From: Phyllostachys edulis
Taxonomy: Eukaryota; Streptophyta; Magnoliopsida; Poales; Poaceae
Direction: 5' to 3'
Assembly (NCBI GenBank): GCA_036346405.1
Contig: CM070568.1
Location: forward strand, 37,048,820-37,112,819
Length of the DNA stretch: 64,000 nt
Positions 1 through 12,039 of the stretch are shown here, in pieces (the stretch's first letter is position 1; each line of letters starts with the position of its first letter). Position numbers and translations under genes: made by a program. The notes under the pieces were generated by a model. It was not told the DNA's origin. It did not search any database and worked only from the letters and a program-made list of their open reading frames with translations.

Positions 1-546
1 TCAAATGCCTTGATCCTGATATTGTTTTAATATACCGGTGTTTTGATGGAGACCGTTAAGGTTGAACATCCACCGAAACAAGCTACACGTATCCACAATC
101 AACAATGGACTAAGCCTTGAATTGACAGCTTTGTGTGAATAAGTTTCACTTAAGTCCTTAATCGATACTAGGCTTCCAGCATCCCCGCTGGTTGGAGCAT
201 ATAAGTCATACTCTGGCCTATTCATGAGCTTTCTAGAAATTACCCTATTTCATAGGCGTGACTAGCGATCGGGCTCATATAGGTGTGTTCTTTCAAGACG
301 CTCAGAGGGCAAAGATCTTTGCTTTAACAAGCCACGAACACATTAAGATAAAAATCAACTTTGCCATACTGATTTAGGAGAGAATTGCATCTCCAATGGA
401 GTGGGTCTATAAAGGTACTCTCCTCCCGCTAACCAATAGCTTGTTTCGCCAATCCTACTTCACGGGATCTCCGATCACATAGGATGGGTTACCACTATGG
501 TATAACTCACGTGGGTCTCAAACCCATCTCCTCGATGCATTGTCTA
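1..546 (-). other. 3' non-coding part of the copia element
   Basis: This stretch lies downstream of the RNase H stop codon of the copia element. It holds a short open frame but no recognisable domain. By position it is the spacer between pol and the missing 3' LTR. I see no separate gene here. Confidence 0.6.
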
Positions 547-1107
547 TCACATTTCGTGATAAACCATTTGTGAAGGATCTGCCAGATTCTTAGTTGCTTG
601 GATATAATCCAAAGCTATTACTCCAGAGTTTCTCATTTTCCTGACAGACTTCAGTCTTCTCTTCACATGTCTTGATGATTTCATATTATCCTTAGAACTG
701 TTCACCTTGACAATCACAGTCTGATTGTCACAATTCATCAGAATAGCCGGTACTGGTTTTTCAACCACCGGCAAATCCATCAAGAGCTCACGAAGCCATT
801 CGGCTTCAACAGTGGCAGTATCTAATGCTGTGAGTTCTGCTTCCATTGTTGACCTCGTTAAGATGGTCTGCTTGCAAGACTTCCATGAAACAGCGCCACC
901 TCCAAGTAAGAAGACATATCCACTTGTGGCCTTAATCTCATCAGCATCAGATATCCAGTTTGAATCACTATAACCCTCCAGTACCCTGGGGTACCCGGTA
1001 TAATGAATGCCATAGCTCATAGTACCCTTTAGATAGCGCATTACCCTCTCAAGAGCATGCCAATGATCATCTCCCGGATTGGAAACAAACCGGCTTAGTT
1101 TGCTCAC
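547..1107 (-). pseudogene. copia RNase H, broken pol 3' end
   Basis: This is the C-terminal piece of the copia polyprotein: the RT connection and the Ty1-type RNase H, which degrades the RNA strand of the RNA-DNA hybrid during reverse transcription. Visible marks are the block GYSDSNWISDADEIKATSGY near residue 45, SWKSCKQTILTRSTMEAELT near residue 75, and a late region with TKNLADP. It is out of frame with the RT fragment to its right; the join near 1105-1125 looks like a small deletion in the conserved stretch after the LMYLASGT motif. Family membership is clear, and the frame break makes it a pseudogene. Confidence 0.88.
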
Positions 1108-2064
1108 AGCAAACGAGATGTCGAACCGGTACCGCTAGCTAAATACATGAGTGAACCAATTATCTGAGAATATCTCAATTGGTCTCTGGCTATTTTCCGA
1201 TTTTTCCTAAGCAACACGCTAGGATCATAAGGTGTTGGAGAGGGTTTGTAGTCGCTATAACCAAAACGACTCAGAACCTTTTCCACATAATGGGATTGCA
1301 ATAATGTAATCCCACCATCATCACCTCTTAACAGCTTGATGTTCAAGATAACATCAGCTACTCCCAGATCTTTCATCTCAAAATTCTGAGACAAGAAATC
1401 CTTGACCTCCTTAATCACATTAAGATTGGTCCCAAAGATCGATATGTCATCAACATACGCATAAAGAATGACTCCCTCGCCCCCACCATGGCGATAATAC
1501 ACACATCTGTCAGCTTCATTCACAATAAAGCCTACAGATGTTAAAGTTCTGTCGAACTTTTCATGCCACTGCTTAGGTGCTTGTTTAAGACCATACAAAG
1601 ATTTCATCAACTTGCACACTTTTCCTTCTTGACCATCTATTACAAATCCATCTGGCTGATCCATGTAAATTTCCTCGTCCAACTCTCCATTTAGGAAAGC
1701 CGTCTTAACGTCCATCTGATGAACGAGAAGACCGTGTGAGGCAGCCAAAGATAGTAGTACTCGAATAGTGGTCAATCTAGCCACAGTGAATAAGTATCAA
1801 AGAAATCTTCACCTTCCTTTTGGGTATAACCCTTGGCCACAAGCCGTGCCTTGTACTTCTCGATAGTACCATCGGGCCTAAGCTTCTTTTGAACACCCAC
1901 TTACATCCTACTGTGTTTACAACCATAAGGACGCCATTGATCTCCCAAGTTCCATTAGAGATAATGGAATCCATTTCATTACGTCTCGCTTCCTTCCAAA
2001 GATTCTCAGATCCGGAGAAGCATACGCTTGAAATGGAACTTGGAGTATCATCCACAAGGTACAC
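1104..2064 (-). pseudogene. copia reverse transcriptase in two frames
   Basis: The reverse transcriptase of the copia element lies in two overlapping frames. The N-terminal part (about 1777-2064) has the start of the copia RT fold with CKWVFKRSLGP, then shifts frame near 1880-1900. The main part (1104-1784) has VHQMDVKTAFLNGELDEEIY, the RT motif with the first catalytic aspartate, LYGLKQAPKQWHEKFD, and the YVDD catalytic box in LYAYVDDISIFG. The active-site residues look intact, so inactivation is by frameshift rather than loss of catalytic residues. Confidence 0.9.
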
Positions 2065-2214
2065 AATGAAATCGAACCAAAAGACTTCGCAGATCCTTTG
2101 TCTTTTACTCTTCCTCGAGTTTCATTGTCTTCCTCCTCGAGAATTTGCTCGGGTTTTGTTCAAAATATTCCATAGGAATGGCGAGTTCAGAATTGTATCG
2201 AGTTCTGACTCGAT

Positions 2215-4620
2215 TTAACTAGGCATATCTTTCATCGGAAAAATATCCTCAAAGAATGTAGCATCTCTGGACTCCATAATTGTACCGACATGCACGTCAG
2301 GTACTCCAGATTTCACCACTAGAAATCTATATCCAACGCTATGATGAGCATAGCCTAGAAAGACGCAATCCACGGTTTTTGGTCCAAGCTTACGCTTTTT
2401 AGGAATTGGCACATTGACTTTCGCCAAACAACCCCAAGTGCGTAAGTATGAAAGTGATAGTCTTTTCTTTTCCCATTGTTCATATGGGGTTATCTCTTTA
2501 TTCTTTGTAGGAATCCTGTTTAGGACATGACTTGAAGTCAATATAGCCTCCCCCCACCATGCTTTGGAGAGACCCGCTGTGTCTAACATGGCGTTAACCA
2601 AATCAGTTAGAGTGCGGTTCTTTCTTTCAGCAACCCCGTTTGACTGGGGTGAATAGGGAGGCGTCCTCTCATGAATTATACCATGTTCCTCACAGAATAA
2701 ATTGAACTCATTTGAAAAGTACTCTCCACCACGATCAGACCTAACCCTTTTGATTTTTCTTTCAAGTTGGTTCTCAGCTTCTGCCTTATAGATTTTAAAG
2801 TAGTGAAGAGCTTTATCTTTAGTTTTTAAAAGATACACATGGCAGAACCTAGTGGAGTCATCAATTAAAGTCATAAAATATCTCTTACCACCTTTTGTCA
2901 ACACACCATTCATCTCACACAGATCTGAATGTATGAGTTCTAATGGTGCTAAGTTTCTTACCTCTGCAGCCTTATGGGGCTTACGAGGCTGCTTTGATTG
3001 CACACAAACTTGACATTTAGAACCTTTGACAAGGGTTAATTTCGGGATTAACTCTAGACTGGCTAACCGCGTCATGCAACCAAAATTAATGTGACAAAGT
3101 CGTGAATGCCAAATAGTTGTCTCATTACCACTGCAAACATGGTTCACAACATTATTACATAAATCTGAAAGAGATAGGCGGAACAAGCCTCCGCACACAT
3201 AACCTTTACCAACAAATTGTCCACACTTGGACACTACAAATTTATTGGATTCAAATACCAGTCTATAGCCATCTCTACACAGAAGAGATCCGCTAACGAG
3301 ATTCTTATTGATAGATGGCACATGATGCACGTTCTTTAGTTGCACAATCTTCCCCGAAGTAAACTTCAGATCGACCGTGCCAACACCATGAACAGTGGCA
3401 TGTGACCCGTTCCCCATTAGAATGGCTGAATCCCGAGTGACCTGGTAAGAAGAGAACATTGAAATATCAGCACACACATGTATATTGGCACCAGTGTCTA
3501 TCCACCAATCGGTAGATTGACATACGGAAAGAACGGTAGGTAAATTACCATACCCTGAAGTTCCCGTCTCAGTAGTACCAACAACAATATTGGCAGACTT
3601 GGAATTCTGCCCTTGCTGATTTTTCCCACCTTTGCGTTGGCTGCAATCCTTGGCCCAATGACCAGGTTCACCACACACAAAGCAAAGGCTATCCTTTGTG
3701 TTCTTCTTCTTCTTCTTGAAGCTTGTTGTTTGTGCACTCTTGTTCTTGCCTTTGAACTTTTGAGTTTGGCCATTCTTCTTCTGTACCATATTGGCACTAG
3801 AATGTCCCTCATTACCTCTAGTATGTGTATCTTTTGCCCTCGCCTTCTCTTCAACATCAAGAGACCCAATGAGATTTTCAACAGAAAACTCTTGTCTCTT
3901 GTGTTTCAAAGAAGTAGCAAAATTCCTCCAAGAAGGAGGTAGTTTGGCAATAATGCCACCCGCGACAAATTTGTCCGGTAACACACACTTGAAGTACTCA
4001 AGTTCTGTGGCCATGGATTGTATCTCATGAGCCTGTTCAACTATAGAACGGCTATCAACCATTCTATAGTCATGGTATTGCTCCATGAGATACAATTCAC
4101 TACCTGCATCCGAAACCCCAAATTTGGCTTCGAGTGCATCCCACATCTCTTTCCCAGTCTTTATCACCATATATGCATCGACTAACTTCTCACCAAGAAC
4201 ACTAACCACGGCACCTTTGAAAAGGTTATCAGCAGCCTCGAACGCTTGCTCCTGTTCAGGAGTAAGTGTTCCTTCAGGCTTGCCACTTGCCACATGGAAA
4301 ACGTTCATGGCAGTTAGCCAAAGCACCATCTTGGTGCGCCACCTCTTGTAATTCGCACCATCGAATTCAGAGGGTTTGAGTGCGGCAGCAAAGCCAGTTG
4401 ACGAAAAAAGCCTACAATAAGGTTTTTGGATTGTTGAGTATTTAAGCATTTTTCGAATTACTTTAATCCAGAAATATATATGATGAGACATGAAAAAGTC
4501 TCTAGCTATTTTAACAAGGCATATCACAAAGAACACTATAGCAAAACCAGATTCTAGAAGAATGAAACTAGCATTCCTATCTCGGTGTTCAAGACAAGAA
4601 TAGATAGTAAAGCAAAACAA
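2215..4620 (-). pseudogene. copia gag, protease and integrase
   Basis: A long open frame of 801 codons. The first ~75 residues are translated leader, and recognisable gag begins about residue 74 (FAAALKPSEFDGANYKRW). In order: UBN2-type gag to ~260; a basic linker; one CCHC zinc knuckle at 313-326 (CFVCGEPGHWAKDC); aspartic protease with DTGA at 375-378; a GAG-pre-integrase zinc region with H505, H510, C536 and C539; and the integrase core with D565, D629 and E665, so the DDE triad is present. The frame stops at 2215, just after the integrase C-terminal region, and RT continues in another frame. No convincing gag start codon survives; the first ATG is probably not the native one. Confidence 0.92.
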
Positions 4621-4649
4621 TTAACAAGAGAGATATAGGCATACCTAGA

Positions 4650-5532
4650 TTCAAGGAAGAAGAAGATGCAAGATAGTGTTCTTGACTAGGACGCTGTTCG
4701 TCATGACGTAGTGGAAGTAGTCGTGCGCTTGGTGTAGAATGTAGCGACAAGTCGCGTAGTTGATGTAGAAGAGTCGAGACGAAAGGCAGAGTCGTAGTCG
4801 TAGCGAAAGCAACGATCGCTTGACGCTCCCCAAAACCTTATTCGCCGCTCGTGCAAGCCTTCAAAGACGAGGTTCCGGAGCTCGCTTCTCCCGTGTGGCA
4901 AGACACGCCTCACGGATGGAGATCGCAGGACAAAGAACAAAGACCGTGGAGTTCGAATTGAGGAAGTGGAGAGAACTCTTGTGTATGTTCTCAGACTCGG
5001 TCTCGGTCTCCTTTATAGCCAAAAAGCAGAGCCCAAAGGTCGCCAAGACCAAAGGCCAAAGGTCACAATCAAGCCGATCGTTAGAAGACAAAAAGCCAAC
5101 AAGTACCATCAAACCAAGAATCATCGAAGACCGAAGGTCAATAATCGCTATAAAGGACCAAAGCACTCACTCTGTTCTTTTAATGGCCAAAACGAAGAGA
5201 CTAGAACCAACGATCATTGCCGGTGCGTTTGATTTTCGAATAGATAAAGAAAATCGCGCCAAGCACCCGACACGCCTGCGCTGTACACGCCAAGACACCT
5301 GCACGCAAGACGGCACGGGCTCGGCACGGCTTTCGGCGGCGGCAGCGAGCGTGTGTTGGCTCTCTCCATTCCACAAGAGGGCTACCACGCTCCACCTTAT
5401 AAAGTGGTGTAGCTCTCCTCTGCTTTCCCAATGTGGGACTAAACAGCTTTAGCACTTGCACATGGGCCTTTGAGATTCATTAGGAATTAATTAGAATATA
5501 ATATTTGGGCCTAGCCCATATTAATTCCAACA
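4650..5532 (-). repeat. 5' LTR and leader of the copia element
   Basis: The outer edge is clear: TGTTGGAATTAATATGGGC on the minus strand from 5532, beginning with TG. The inner edge is not fixed because the partner LTR is outside the window; 4650 is my estimate from where the gag leader begins. The sequence carries a GC-rich centre (4830-5400) and an ordinary LTR-like transcribed region. Confidence 0.6.
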
Positions 5533-5718
5533 CCACCAAACCTGAACTCCAAAGCAGCTTGCAAGGAAGGTGAAGATGGGAAAGGTGAAGCTAGCTGCTT
5601 CGGTGGTCTTACAAATATACTAATATTATTTTTATGTGACAAATCTACATACCTTTACGTATATTAGTTATACACGTTTTAAAATAGATTGTTGGTATTC
5701 TAGAACGACAGGTAAAAT
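5533..5718. other. unassigned spacer left of a hairpin-module repeat
   Basis: About 190 bp between the copia LTR and the next repeat. It has a short purine-rich piece (5545-5610) and AT-rich sequence. I recognise no gene or element. Confidence 0.4.
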
Positions 5719-5995
5719 GAGAATTTTTTTTATTATTAAATTCTTTTTAAATTATATTTTAAAGTTAACCTCTTCTGAACTTTATTTCCAAATCTGACTC
5801 ATTTGGTCACGCCACCTCCCGTGGCATGACCAAACAAAACTGTCACGCCACCCGTAGCGGCCTGGCCAAAGGTGCCACGCAAGCCCTCTGCCGCGCGCCG
5901 TGCCAGCGTGGAGGACTTGCGTGGCATCTGTCACGCCATATACCATGACGTGACAAAGATGACTTGTCACGGCCCGATACTTGGCGTGACAGTGG
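5719..5995 (+). repeat. TGTCACGCC hairpin-module repeat, copy A
   Basis: The left part (about 5719-5800) matches the terminal inverted repeat of the MITE at 20384-20760: AT-rich end, TTAAAGTTAAC, then GAACTTTATTTC and ATCTGAC. It is followed by at least four short inverted modules of the form GTCACGCCA...TGGCGTGAC (5806-5990). The block also shares a longer middle part with 31730-31840, including GGTGCCACGCAAGCCC. No matching right-hand terminal repeat follows; instead the sequence runs into GC-rich exon-like DNA. It is probably one end of a larger Mutator-like element. Confidence 0.65.
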
Positions 5996-5999
5996 GTGA

Positions 6000-7180
6000 C
6001 TTAAGTGCGGCCGCCGCTCCAGTTCTTCATTTTTTTCCCCAGCTCGTCCCCACCGCTCCGACTTCTCTCCTCCCCAAATCCATCCTCGCCGCACAGTCCT
6101 CGAGCCCCGCCGGTCCCCTACGCCGGAGCTCGACCCCGCACCGCCGTCCTCCTCCTTGCGCCAAGCATCCTCCTGCACAGGATTTAGTGGCGGCGGACCT
6201 GCCCTCCTGCGGCGGCCCTGCCTCCTGCGCGGTCTCCTCCCTACGGCGGCCCCAGCCCTTCCTGCGGCGGCCCGCTCCCCCTGCCCCGCGACGACTCCCG
6301 GCAGCCACGGTCAGCCTCCTCCCCGCGTCCTCCACCGCCCACCTCCTTCCCGCGACCTCCACCGCCGACCTCAATTGAGGTACTTCCAATGTGATGTCTT
6401 ACTTGACATTTATATTAGGGAATTACTTGCTTTTGCTTGAGCTTTGTAAGGTCATGTTAGATTGTTATGACTCATTCAGCAATTGTATTTTGGTTGAGCT
6501 GTGACTTGGTTCACAATGAAATTCTCTGCACTTGTGTTGATCAATCTAGATGATATCCTTTTATTTTTGTTTTGCTATTGGCCTGGTGAAAAGTAGGTTA
6601 ACCGGTGCATAGAAGATGATCTTTGTAACAGTTGCAGGGTGTGATTATTTCAGCAAGATGCTCCTTAGAAAACATTGAGGACAATTTGTAGGTGCCTTGC
6701 CGTAACAGATTTGTAGCTATAGTTTGCCTTGTAAGATAATTACATGTTGTTATGAGATAACACTTTGATTAATACTGTGTAAATCATCGTAAAGTTTTTG
6801 TGTAGCCAAGCTGTAGCATTTGTTTTGTTATTACCTATTTGTATATCTTGATGTTTTTTATTCTTATCACAGGTGATGAGTATGAAGTTTTAGATTTGTG
6901 TTAAAATTGTTATCAATGTGTATCATGTGGCTTTGTGATCGTAAGGTGTATAGCAGTCAATGCTCTTACTCTTTGTTCGTGATCTATGCCAAGGGAGTGA
7001 GCATTAAACATGATAGGAAGTCAGTCCTAATACTCAGTTTAAATTTATGGCTGTATGATTGTAATAGTTTAAATTAAGTTGTTAGCTCGTTCTGGTTAGA
7101 AACAATTGAGTCAATTAAATAAACAAAATATAGGCTGACGGCGAAAAAATGTGACTTACCTCCTTTCTGCATATAAGATT
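6000..7180 (+). other. GC-rich exon-like block followed by intron-like sequence
   Basis: 6000-6378 is strongly GC- and pyrimidine-rich, as in the 5' UTR or first exon of many grass genes, and ends at a plausible donor (GAG|GTACTT near 6378). 6380-7180 is T-rich and intron-like with no open frame of note. All frames through the GC block translate as low-complexity proline and arginine runs, so I do not call a protein. Its position directly inside a Mutator-like end suggests the 5' part of an element gene or a captured host exon; I cannot tell which. Confidence 0.4.
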
Positions 7181-7250
7181 TCCCGAATGAGTGGTTCATG
7201 GCACTCCGAGCGTGTAGCTCTGGCGTACCCAGGAGCGTAGTCCTAGGCGT

Positions 7251-7436
7251 ACTCAGGAATGAGCCCTGAGCGGTCCCAAAAACGTGGTTTGGGCGGTATC
7301 GAGAACGGGATCTCGAGCGTACTTGGGCACGTGGATCCAGGGTAGTGTAGGTCGCACTCAGAGGCAAGTTCTGAGCAGTCCCAAACACGTGGTTTGGACG
7401 GTCTCGAGGACGGGATCTTGAGCGTGACTGAGCACG
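7251..7436. repeat. Imperfect direct duplication, period about 112 bp
   Basis: Two copies of a block of about 72 bp start near 7251 and 7363. Both contain CCCAAA.ACGTGGTTTGG, CTCGAG/ATCGAGAACGGGATC and end in GGGCACG or GAGCACG. The second copy ends exactly where the CACTA terminus begins at 7437. Confidence 0.7.
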
Positions 7437-7700
7437 CACTACAACAGGACTAGGCTATAGCAACACACGTATATGTTGCTATATCTACAAATATGTGTTG
7501 TTAGGATGGATAGCAACACATGTAATAAGTGATGTTGTTGGTCGTGTTGCTATAAGGTAGGTCTACCAAACACAAATTAGGTGTTGTTATACAAAAGAAA
7601 AGGTGTTGCAAAGTTGCAACATAATTTTTTATTTGTAACAACACATGTTTTCGAAACATAGCTAGCACCTGTTAACAACATATAATTGATATATTGCAAC
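7437..7700 (+). repeat. CACTA transposon 5' terminus with sub-terminal repeats
   Basis: Starts CACTACAACAGGAC, the CACTA signature. The next 250 bp carry at least eight copies of AGCAACACA or its complement TGTGTTGCT in both orientations, as expected of the sub-terminal sites bound by CACTA transposition proteins. The motif differs from the sub-terminal motif at 12040-12370 and 16440-16610, so this end belongs to another CACTA family or a mosaic element. The three bases to its left (ACG) do not match those after the 3' terminus at 16626 (GCA). Confidence 0.75.
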
Positions 7701-8609
7701 ACAAATTAGTATACCGAAAAAAATACAATTCATTTATGTGCTACGTACGTAAAAATTATAATTGCTACAAAAAAAATTATTTGCTAATTAAGCATGTCAT
7801 ATTGCAGAATGTATAACACAACTCAACATGATCAATGTTCAAAAGTAGATTGCATTGCATTAAAGAAATAAATATAGCTATTGTTAACATCATTCCACAT
7901 TACAAAAATAACTTATTTGCTGTCAACACAAGAGCTTTGAACAAGAGTAAAATTTGAGTCCTAAAATAAAATCTAACTATTACTTTATTTTCTTCATGAA
8001 GTTTCTTGCTTCTTGATCCGTTGACGATATAAGCATCCAAATATTGTAATTTAATCATTGATCTTTTCAACCTGCAGGGATAACAATAAATTACAAGGAT
8101 GTAAATATAATGTAGGACATGTCTAACTCACTAAAATTGAAACACATGTTTTAGCAAAGCTATGCCTACTGCCATATTTGAAAATTAACACTAATCAATA
8201 AAGGTTCCACTCCTAGTGATTTCACAGTTCTTTCCCGTAGTGAACAAAGTAGTAGCTCACAATAAATATATACATTACATCCTTTCTGCCTTGAGTCTAA
8301 GAACAATAGAAGGCACTATGGTAATCTGGCTTTCAAGAGCTCCAAAGTCCAAACCATAGTATATATATATTGTTTAGTGTCCAAGTGTTGATAAAAGATT
8401 GCATATTATATTGTTTAGTGTCCAAGTGTTGATAAAATGGGACCGCCATAGATTTTATAAATAAAATCATGAAATAAAAAATGAGTCACTGACAAGTAGG
8501 GCCCACATGTAAGTTAATAAAATCCGGAAAAATGTAAAAAAAAAATCGTAATTAAGCCTCAGAAAATACGCTTTCGAAAGTCATCACCCTTTTATTTATT
8601 TTCAGGGTT
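7701..8609. other. AT-rich non-coding part of the CACTA region
   Basis: About 900 bp, AT-rich. A 26-bp segment, ATTGTTTAGTGTCCAAGTGTTGATAA, occurs twice (about 8369 and 8411). I see no coding sequence. It lies where the 5' non-coding region of the downstream transposase would be. Confidence 0.5.
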
Positions 8610-11600
8610 TTCAATACTAACCGTGTGATGGACCGAAATCGGATGTACATCGAGAACCATGTGAGTGAAGAGTACATTAATGGCGTGTCTGCTTACAAGA
8701 GCCGCCGAGGAGGATATGTTGAATAAGGGCGGAATATATGTATTGTCCATGCATTGATCATGAGAATCAAGATGTTTAACAACCGAGTGCAAATCAAGCA
8801 CACTTGATTCAAGGGTTTCAAAAGGGTTATACATGTTGGACCACTCACGGTGAAGAGCATATTATACAGGAAGTCAACGATATGCATATTATATAGGAAG
8901 TCAACGATATGCCGCCGAATGATGTCGATTATGGTTTCGATTCGGATAGTCTGCACGATGACAATCTAGATCAGATGCTTCGCGATGCAGAAGGGAACTA
9001 TGATGAGAGGGAGTATGTTCAATTCCGGGCGTGATGGAGGACTCAGAGAAACCTTTGTTCCCGCTGCAAGTCGGAATACACAAGGTTGTCATCCGTGCTT
9101 AAACCGCTGAAATTGAAGGCAAGCAACGGTTGGTCCGACAAGAGTTTCACTTGAGTCATTAGGTCTCTTAGCGGACATGCTTCCGGAGGGAAACGAGTTG
9201 CCCAAAACCACCTACAAAGCCAAAAGGTTCTTTGTCCATTGGGAATGGAAGTAGAAAGAATACATGCATGCCGAAACGATCAGATCCTCTACCGTAACGA
9301 GTATACAAACATGCATGTATGTCCGTGTGCAACGATCCCGATACAAGCGTAAGAAGCAATCGGATGACGACGAGGAATCGAGGTGAAGAAAGGACCTCTG
9401 CTAAGGTGGTATGGTATCTTCCTGTAATTCCCGCTTGAAGCGGTTTTTGCGAACCCAAAGAATGCAAAAGCTGCAGATTGGCACTCGAGAGGAGCGTAAG
9501 AATGACGGAAAGTTAAGACACCTGCTGATTCCGCCCGGTGGAGAAACATCGATAGGAGGTTTGCGAGACTTCAAAAGCGGAACCGAGGAATATAAGGTTT
9601 GGATTGAGTACAGATGGAATGAATCCTTTCGGTAACATAAGCAAATGACATAGCACTTGGCCCGTGACGCTTTGTATGTACAACCTTCCTCCTTGGTTGT
9701 GTATGAAGCGGAAGTATATTTTGTTATCGATACTTATCCAAGGGCGAAGCAACCTCGGGAATGATATTGATGTGTACCTAGCACCATTGATGGAAGATCT
9801 AAAATATCTTGTGGATTGAAGGTGCAGTGTATGGGATGCGTATAAACGAGAGAACTTCACTTTACGCTCCTTGTTGTTCTCGCACCATAAATGATTATCC
9901 CGCCCTTGCTAACTGTCGGGCCGAGTACAAAAGGGGCCAAAGCACAGACTCACCGCTTAGATGATACCGAGAGTGTGTGGCTGAATCACTCGCGCAAAAC
10001 CGTGTACATACGCCATCGAGGTTCCTTCGGAGGGCTCACCCATACCGCAGGATGAAGAAACAATTCGACGGAGAGAAGGAGGACAGTTCAGCTCCAAGGC
10101 ATTTAAGCGGAAAAGAGGTATATGATATGGTTAAGGATTTAGATGTTGTGCTTGGAAAGGGATGTAAATCGAGGACAAGTAAGAAGAACATGTGGAAGAA
10201 GAGATCAATATTTTGGGACTTACCTTATTGGGAGCACCTAGAAGTTCGCCATCGCATCGACGCCATGCACGAGAGAAGAATGTATGTGATGACTTGATTG
10301 GTCTCTTCTTCAACATTCGTGACAAAACAAAGGATGGTGTCAACGCACGGCTTGACTTGGTTGATATGGACATCGACTGAGTTAGCACCAACAAGGACCG
10401 ATAAAGGACGAACGTACCTTCCCCGCTTGTTACACTCTGTCCAAGGCCGAGAGAGCCGAATCGCGCGGTGCTTGCATGGCGTGAAAGTTCCGCCCGCCAC
10501 TCGCCAACATGAAGAAACTTGTTTCGATAAAAGATTTGAAGTTAATTGGCATGAAGTCTCATGATTGTCATGTGTTGATGACACAAATGCTCCCTATTGC
10601 AATTAGAAGTATTTTGCCGATCAAGGTTCGAGAGACAATCATGAGGTCGTGTTATTTTTTAACACAATTGCTCGGAAGGTCATCGATCCCGGGACTAGAT
10701 GCTCTGCAGACGAGGTGGTGACGACTCTATGTGATCTTGAGATGTATTTCCCTCCGCTTTTTCGATATCATGGTCCATCTCATTGTTCATATTGTGAGGA
10801 GATAAAGATGTGCGGGCCGTGTTCCTCGTAGCATGTACCCGCTCGAGAGGTTCATGGGAATTCTCAAGTCATATGTACGGAATCGATCTCGCCAGAGGGC
10901 AACATCGCCAAAGGTTATGCAACTGAAGAGGTCATTGAGTTCTTCCTCGATTACATGGCTCAGGTCGAACCGATAGGTGTGCCTCGATCTCGCCATGAGG
11001 GGAGGCTCGAGGGTATCGGGACCATCGGAAGGAAAGCAATCACTCCAAATATGGATGCGTATGCTCAAGCCCATTTCACGGTCTTGCAACACATGACTGA
11101 AGTGTCCCCGTATATCGACCAGCACAAGGACGTGCTTCGGCAACAGAATCCGCTGCGGCCAGATGTTTGGATCACGAGACAACACAATAGACGGTTCAAC
11201 CAATGGTTGAAGGAGCGACTTGCTAGGAGCTCGTCAAGTGATATGCTGACATGGTTGGCAAAAGGGCCAACATTTACAGTTGTAACATGGCGAGGATACG
11301 ACATAAATGGGTACACATTCTATACGTAGGCTCATGATATAAAAAGCACTAACCAGAATAGCGGTGTCCGCATAGATGCGTTCAGTACCGATGGGCTGAG
11401 GAGCTCTTACTATGGGCAAATAGAGGAGATATGGGAGCTCGACTACGTGGTTTTCAAGATCCCCCTATTTCGGTGCCGTTGGGTCCATCTCCCACAGGTG
11501 AAGGTCGACAAGTACGGCGTCACTACCGTGGACCTCGAACGTGTTTGATACAAAGACGAACCATTCGATCAAGCAACCAAGTTGTTCAAGTCTTCTATGT

Positions 11601-11810
11601 TACCGACCCGGCAAATAAGAAGTGCCACGAAGTTCTTCATGGAAAAAGGAGGATTGTCGGAGTTGAGAATGTAGTGGACGAGGAAGAATACAATCAATTT
11701 GACGAGTTGCCTCCTTTCGAAACAAAGATAAGGGTCGAGGAAGAAGAACATGACGAAACAAGCTACATACGCGTCGATCATCATGAAGGGCTAATTTTTA
11801 AAGATTAATT
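8610..11810 (+). pseudogene. CACTA TNP2-like transposase, decayed
   Basis: TNP2-type (En/Spm) transposase, the enzyme that cuts and moves CACTA elements. Recognisable blocks in order: N-terminal part at 8610-8900, ending in a WTTHGEEH stretch; LYRNEY with remains of a zinc region near 9285-9340; STWPVTLCMYNLPPWLCMKR near 9660-9710; FWDLPYWEHLEVRH near 10210-10260; a DUF4218-like block with KSHDCHVLMTQMLPIAIR near 10550-10620; and the C-terminal block LAKGPTFTV...RGYDINGYTFYT near 11260-11330, running on to 11810. The blocks lie in all three frames with many stops. A 27-bp segment is tandemly duplicated at 8869-8923 (HIIQEVNDM twice). Missing sequence between blocks could be introns or deletions. 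Confidence 0.9.
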
Positions 11811-11814
11811 GAAC

Positions 11815-12012
11815 AATGTGTGTATATGTATATGTACATTCTGATGAATGGTTAATTTTAGTTCATTTGAGTTAATTAATTGATTTGTACTGTGAAATGG
11901 ATGTGATTGTTTCTCAAATGAATGTGAATTGGATGTATATACATGTACTTTTGTCTTTTCTCGCTTGTTTCAGAGGGCATGGCTAGCATTCCCGAGGCTA
12001 GCCAATAAATGA
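11815..12012 (+). repeat. 3' UTR-like module, copy 1 (partner at 16150-16395)
   Basis: Directly after the transposase stop. It shares with 16150-16395 a TTGAACA...GTATATG start, ATGGTTAATTTT, GAATTGGATGT and the ending GAGGCATGGCTAGCATT...GAGGCTAGCCAATAAA (one base less in GAGGGCATGG). AATAAA is a plausible poly(A) signal. The same tail therefore follows two different CACTA genes in this window. Confidence 0.7.
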
Positions 12013-12039
12013 TCGATCTAGATATTAACCAATACAAAA

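Larger units (their letters stand above)
1..5532 (-). mobile_element. Ty1/copia LTR retrotransposon, 3' end cut by window edge
   Basis: The minus strand reads, from right to left, an LTR starting TGTTGGAATTAATATGGGC at 5532, a leader, then gag, protease, integrase, reverse transcriptase and RNase H. Integrase before RT is the diagnostic order of copia elements. The 3' LTR lies outside the window, so LTR divergence and target duplication cannot be read. No standard tRNA-Met primer site (TGGTATCAGAGC) is visible after the 5' LTR. At least three frame breaks in pol mean this copy cannot make its own proteins. Confidence 0.93.

Noticed and set aside
5872..6378. Proline/alanine-rich protein of 168 residues
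   Set aside because: All frames on both strands are open because of GC content; composition is low-complexity and no domain is visible.
8228..8244. CACTA 3' end (TTCTTTCCCGTAGTG) pairing with 7437
   Set aside because: Terminal sequences differ and the flanking triplets (ACG and AAC) do not match.
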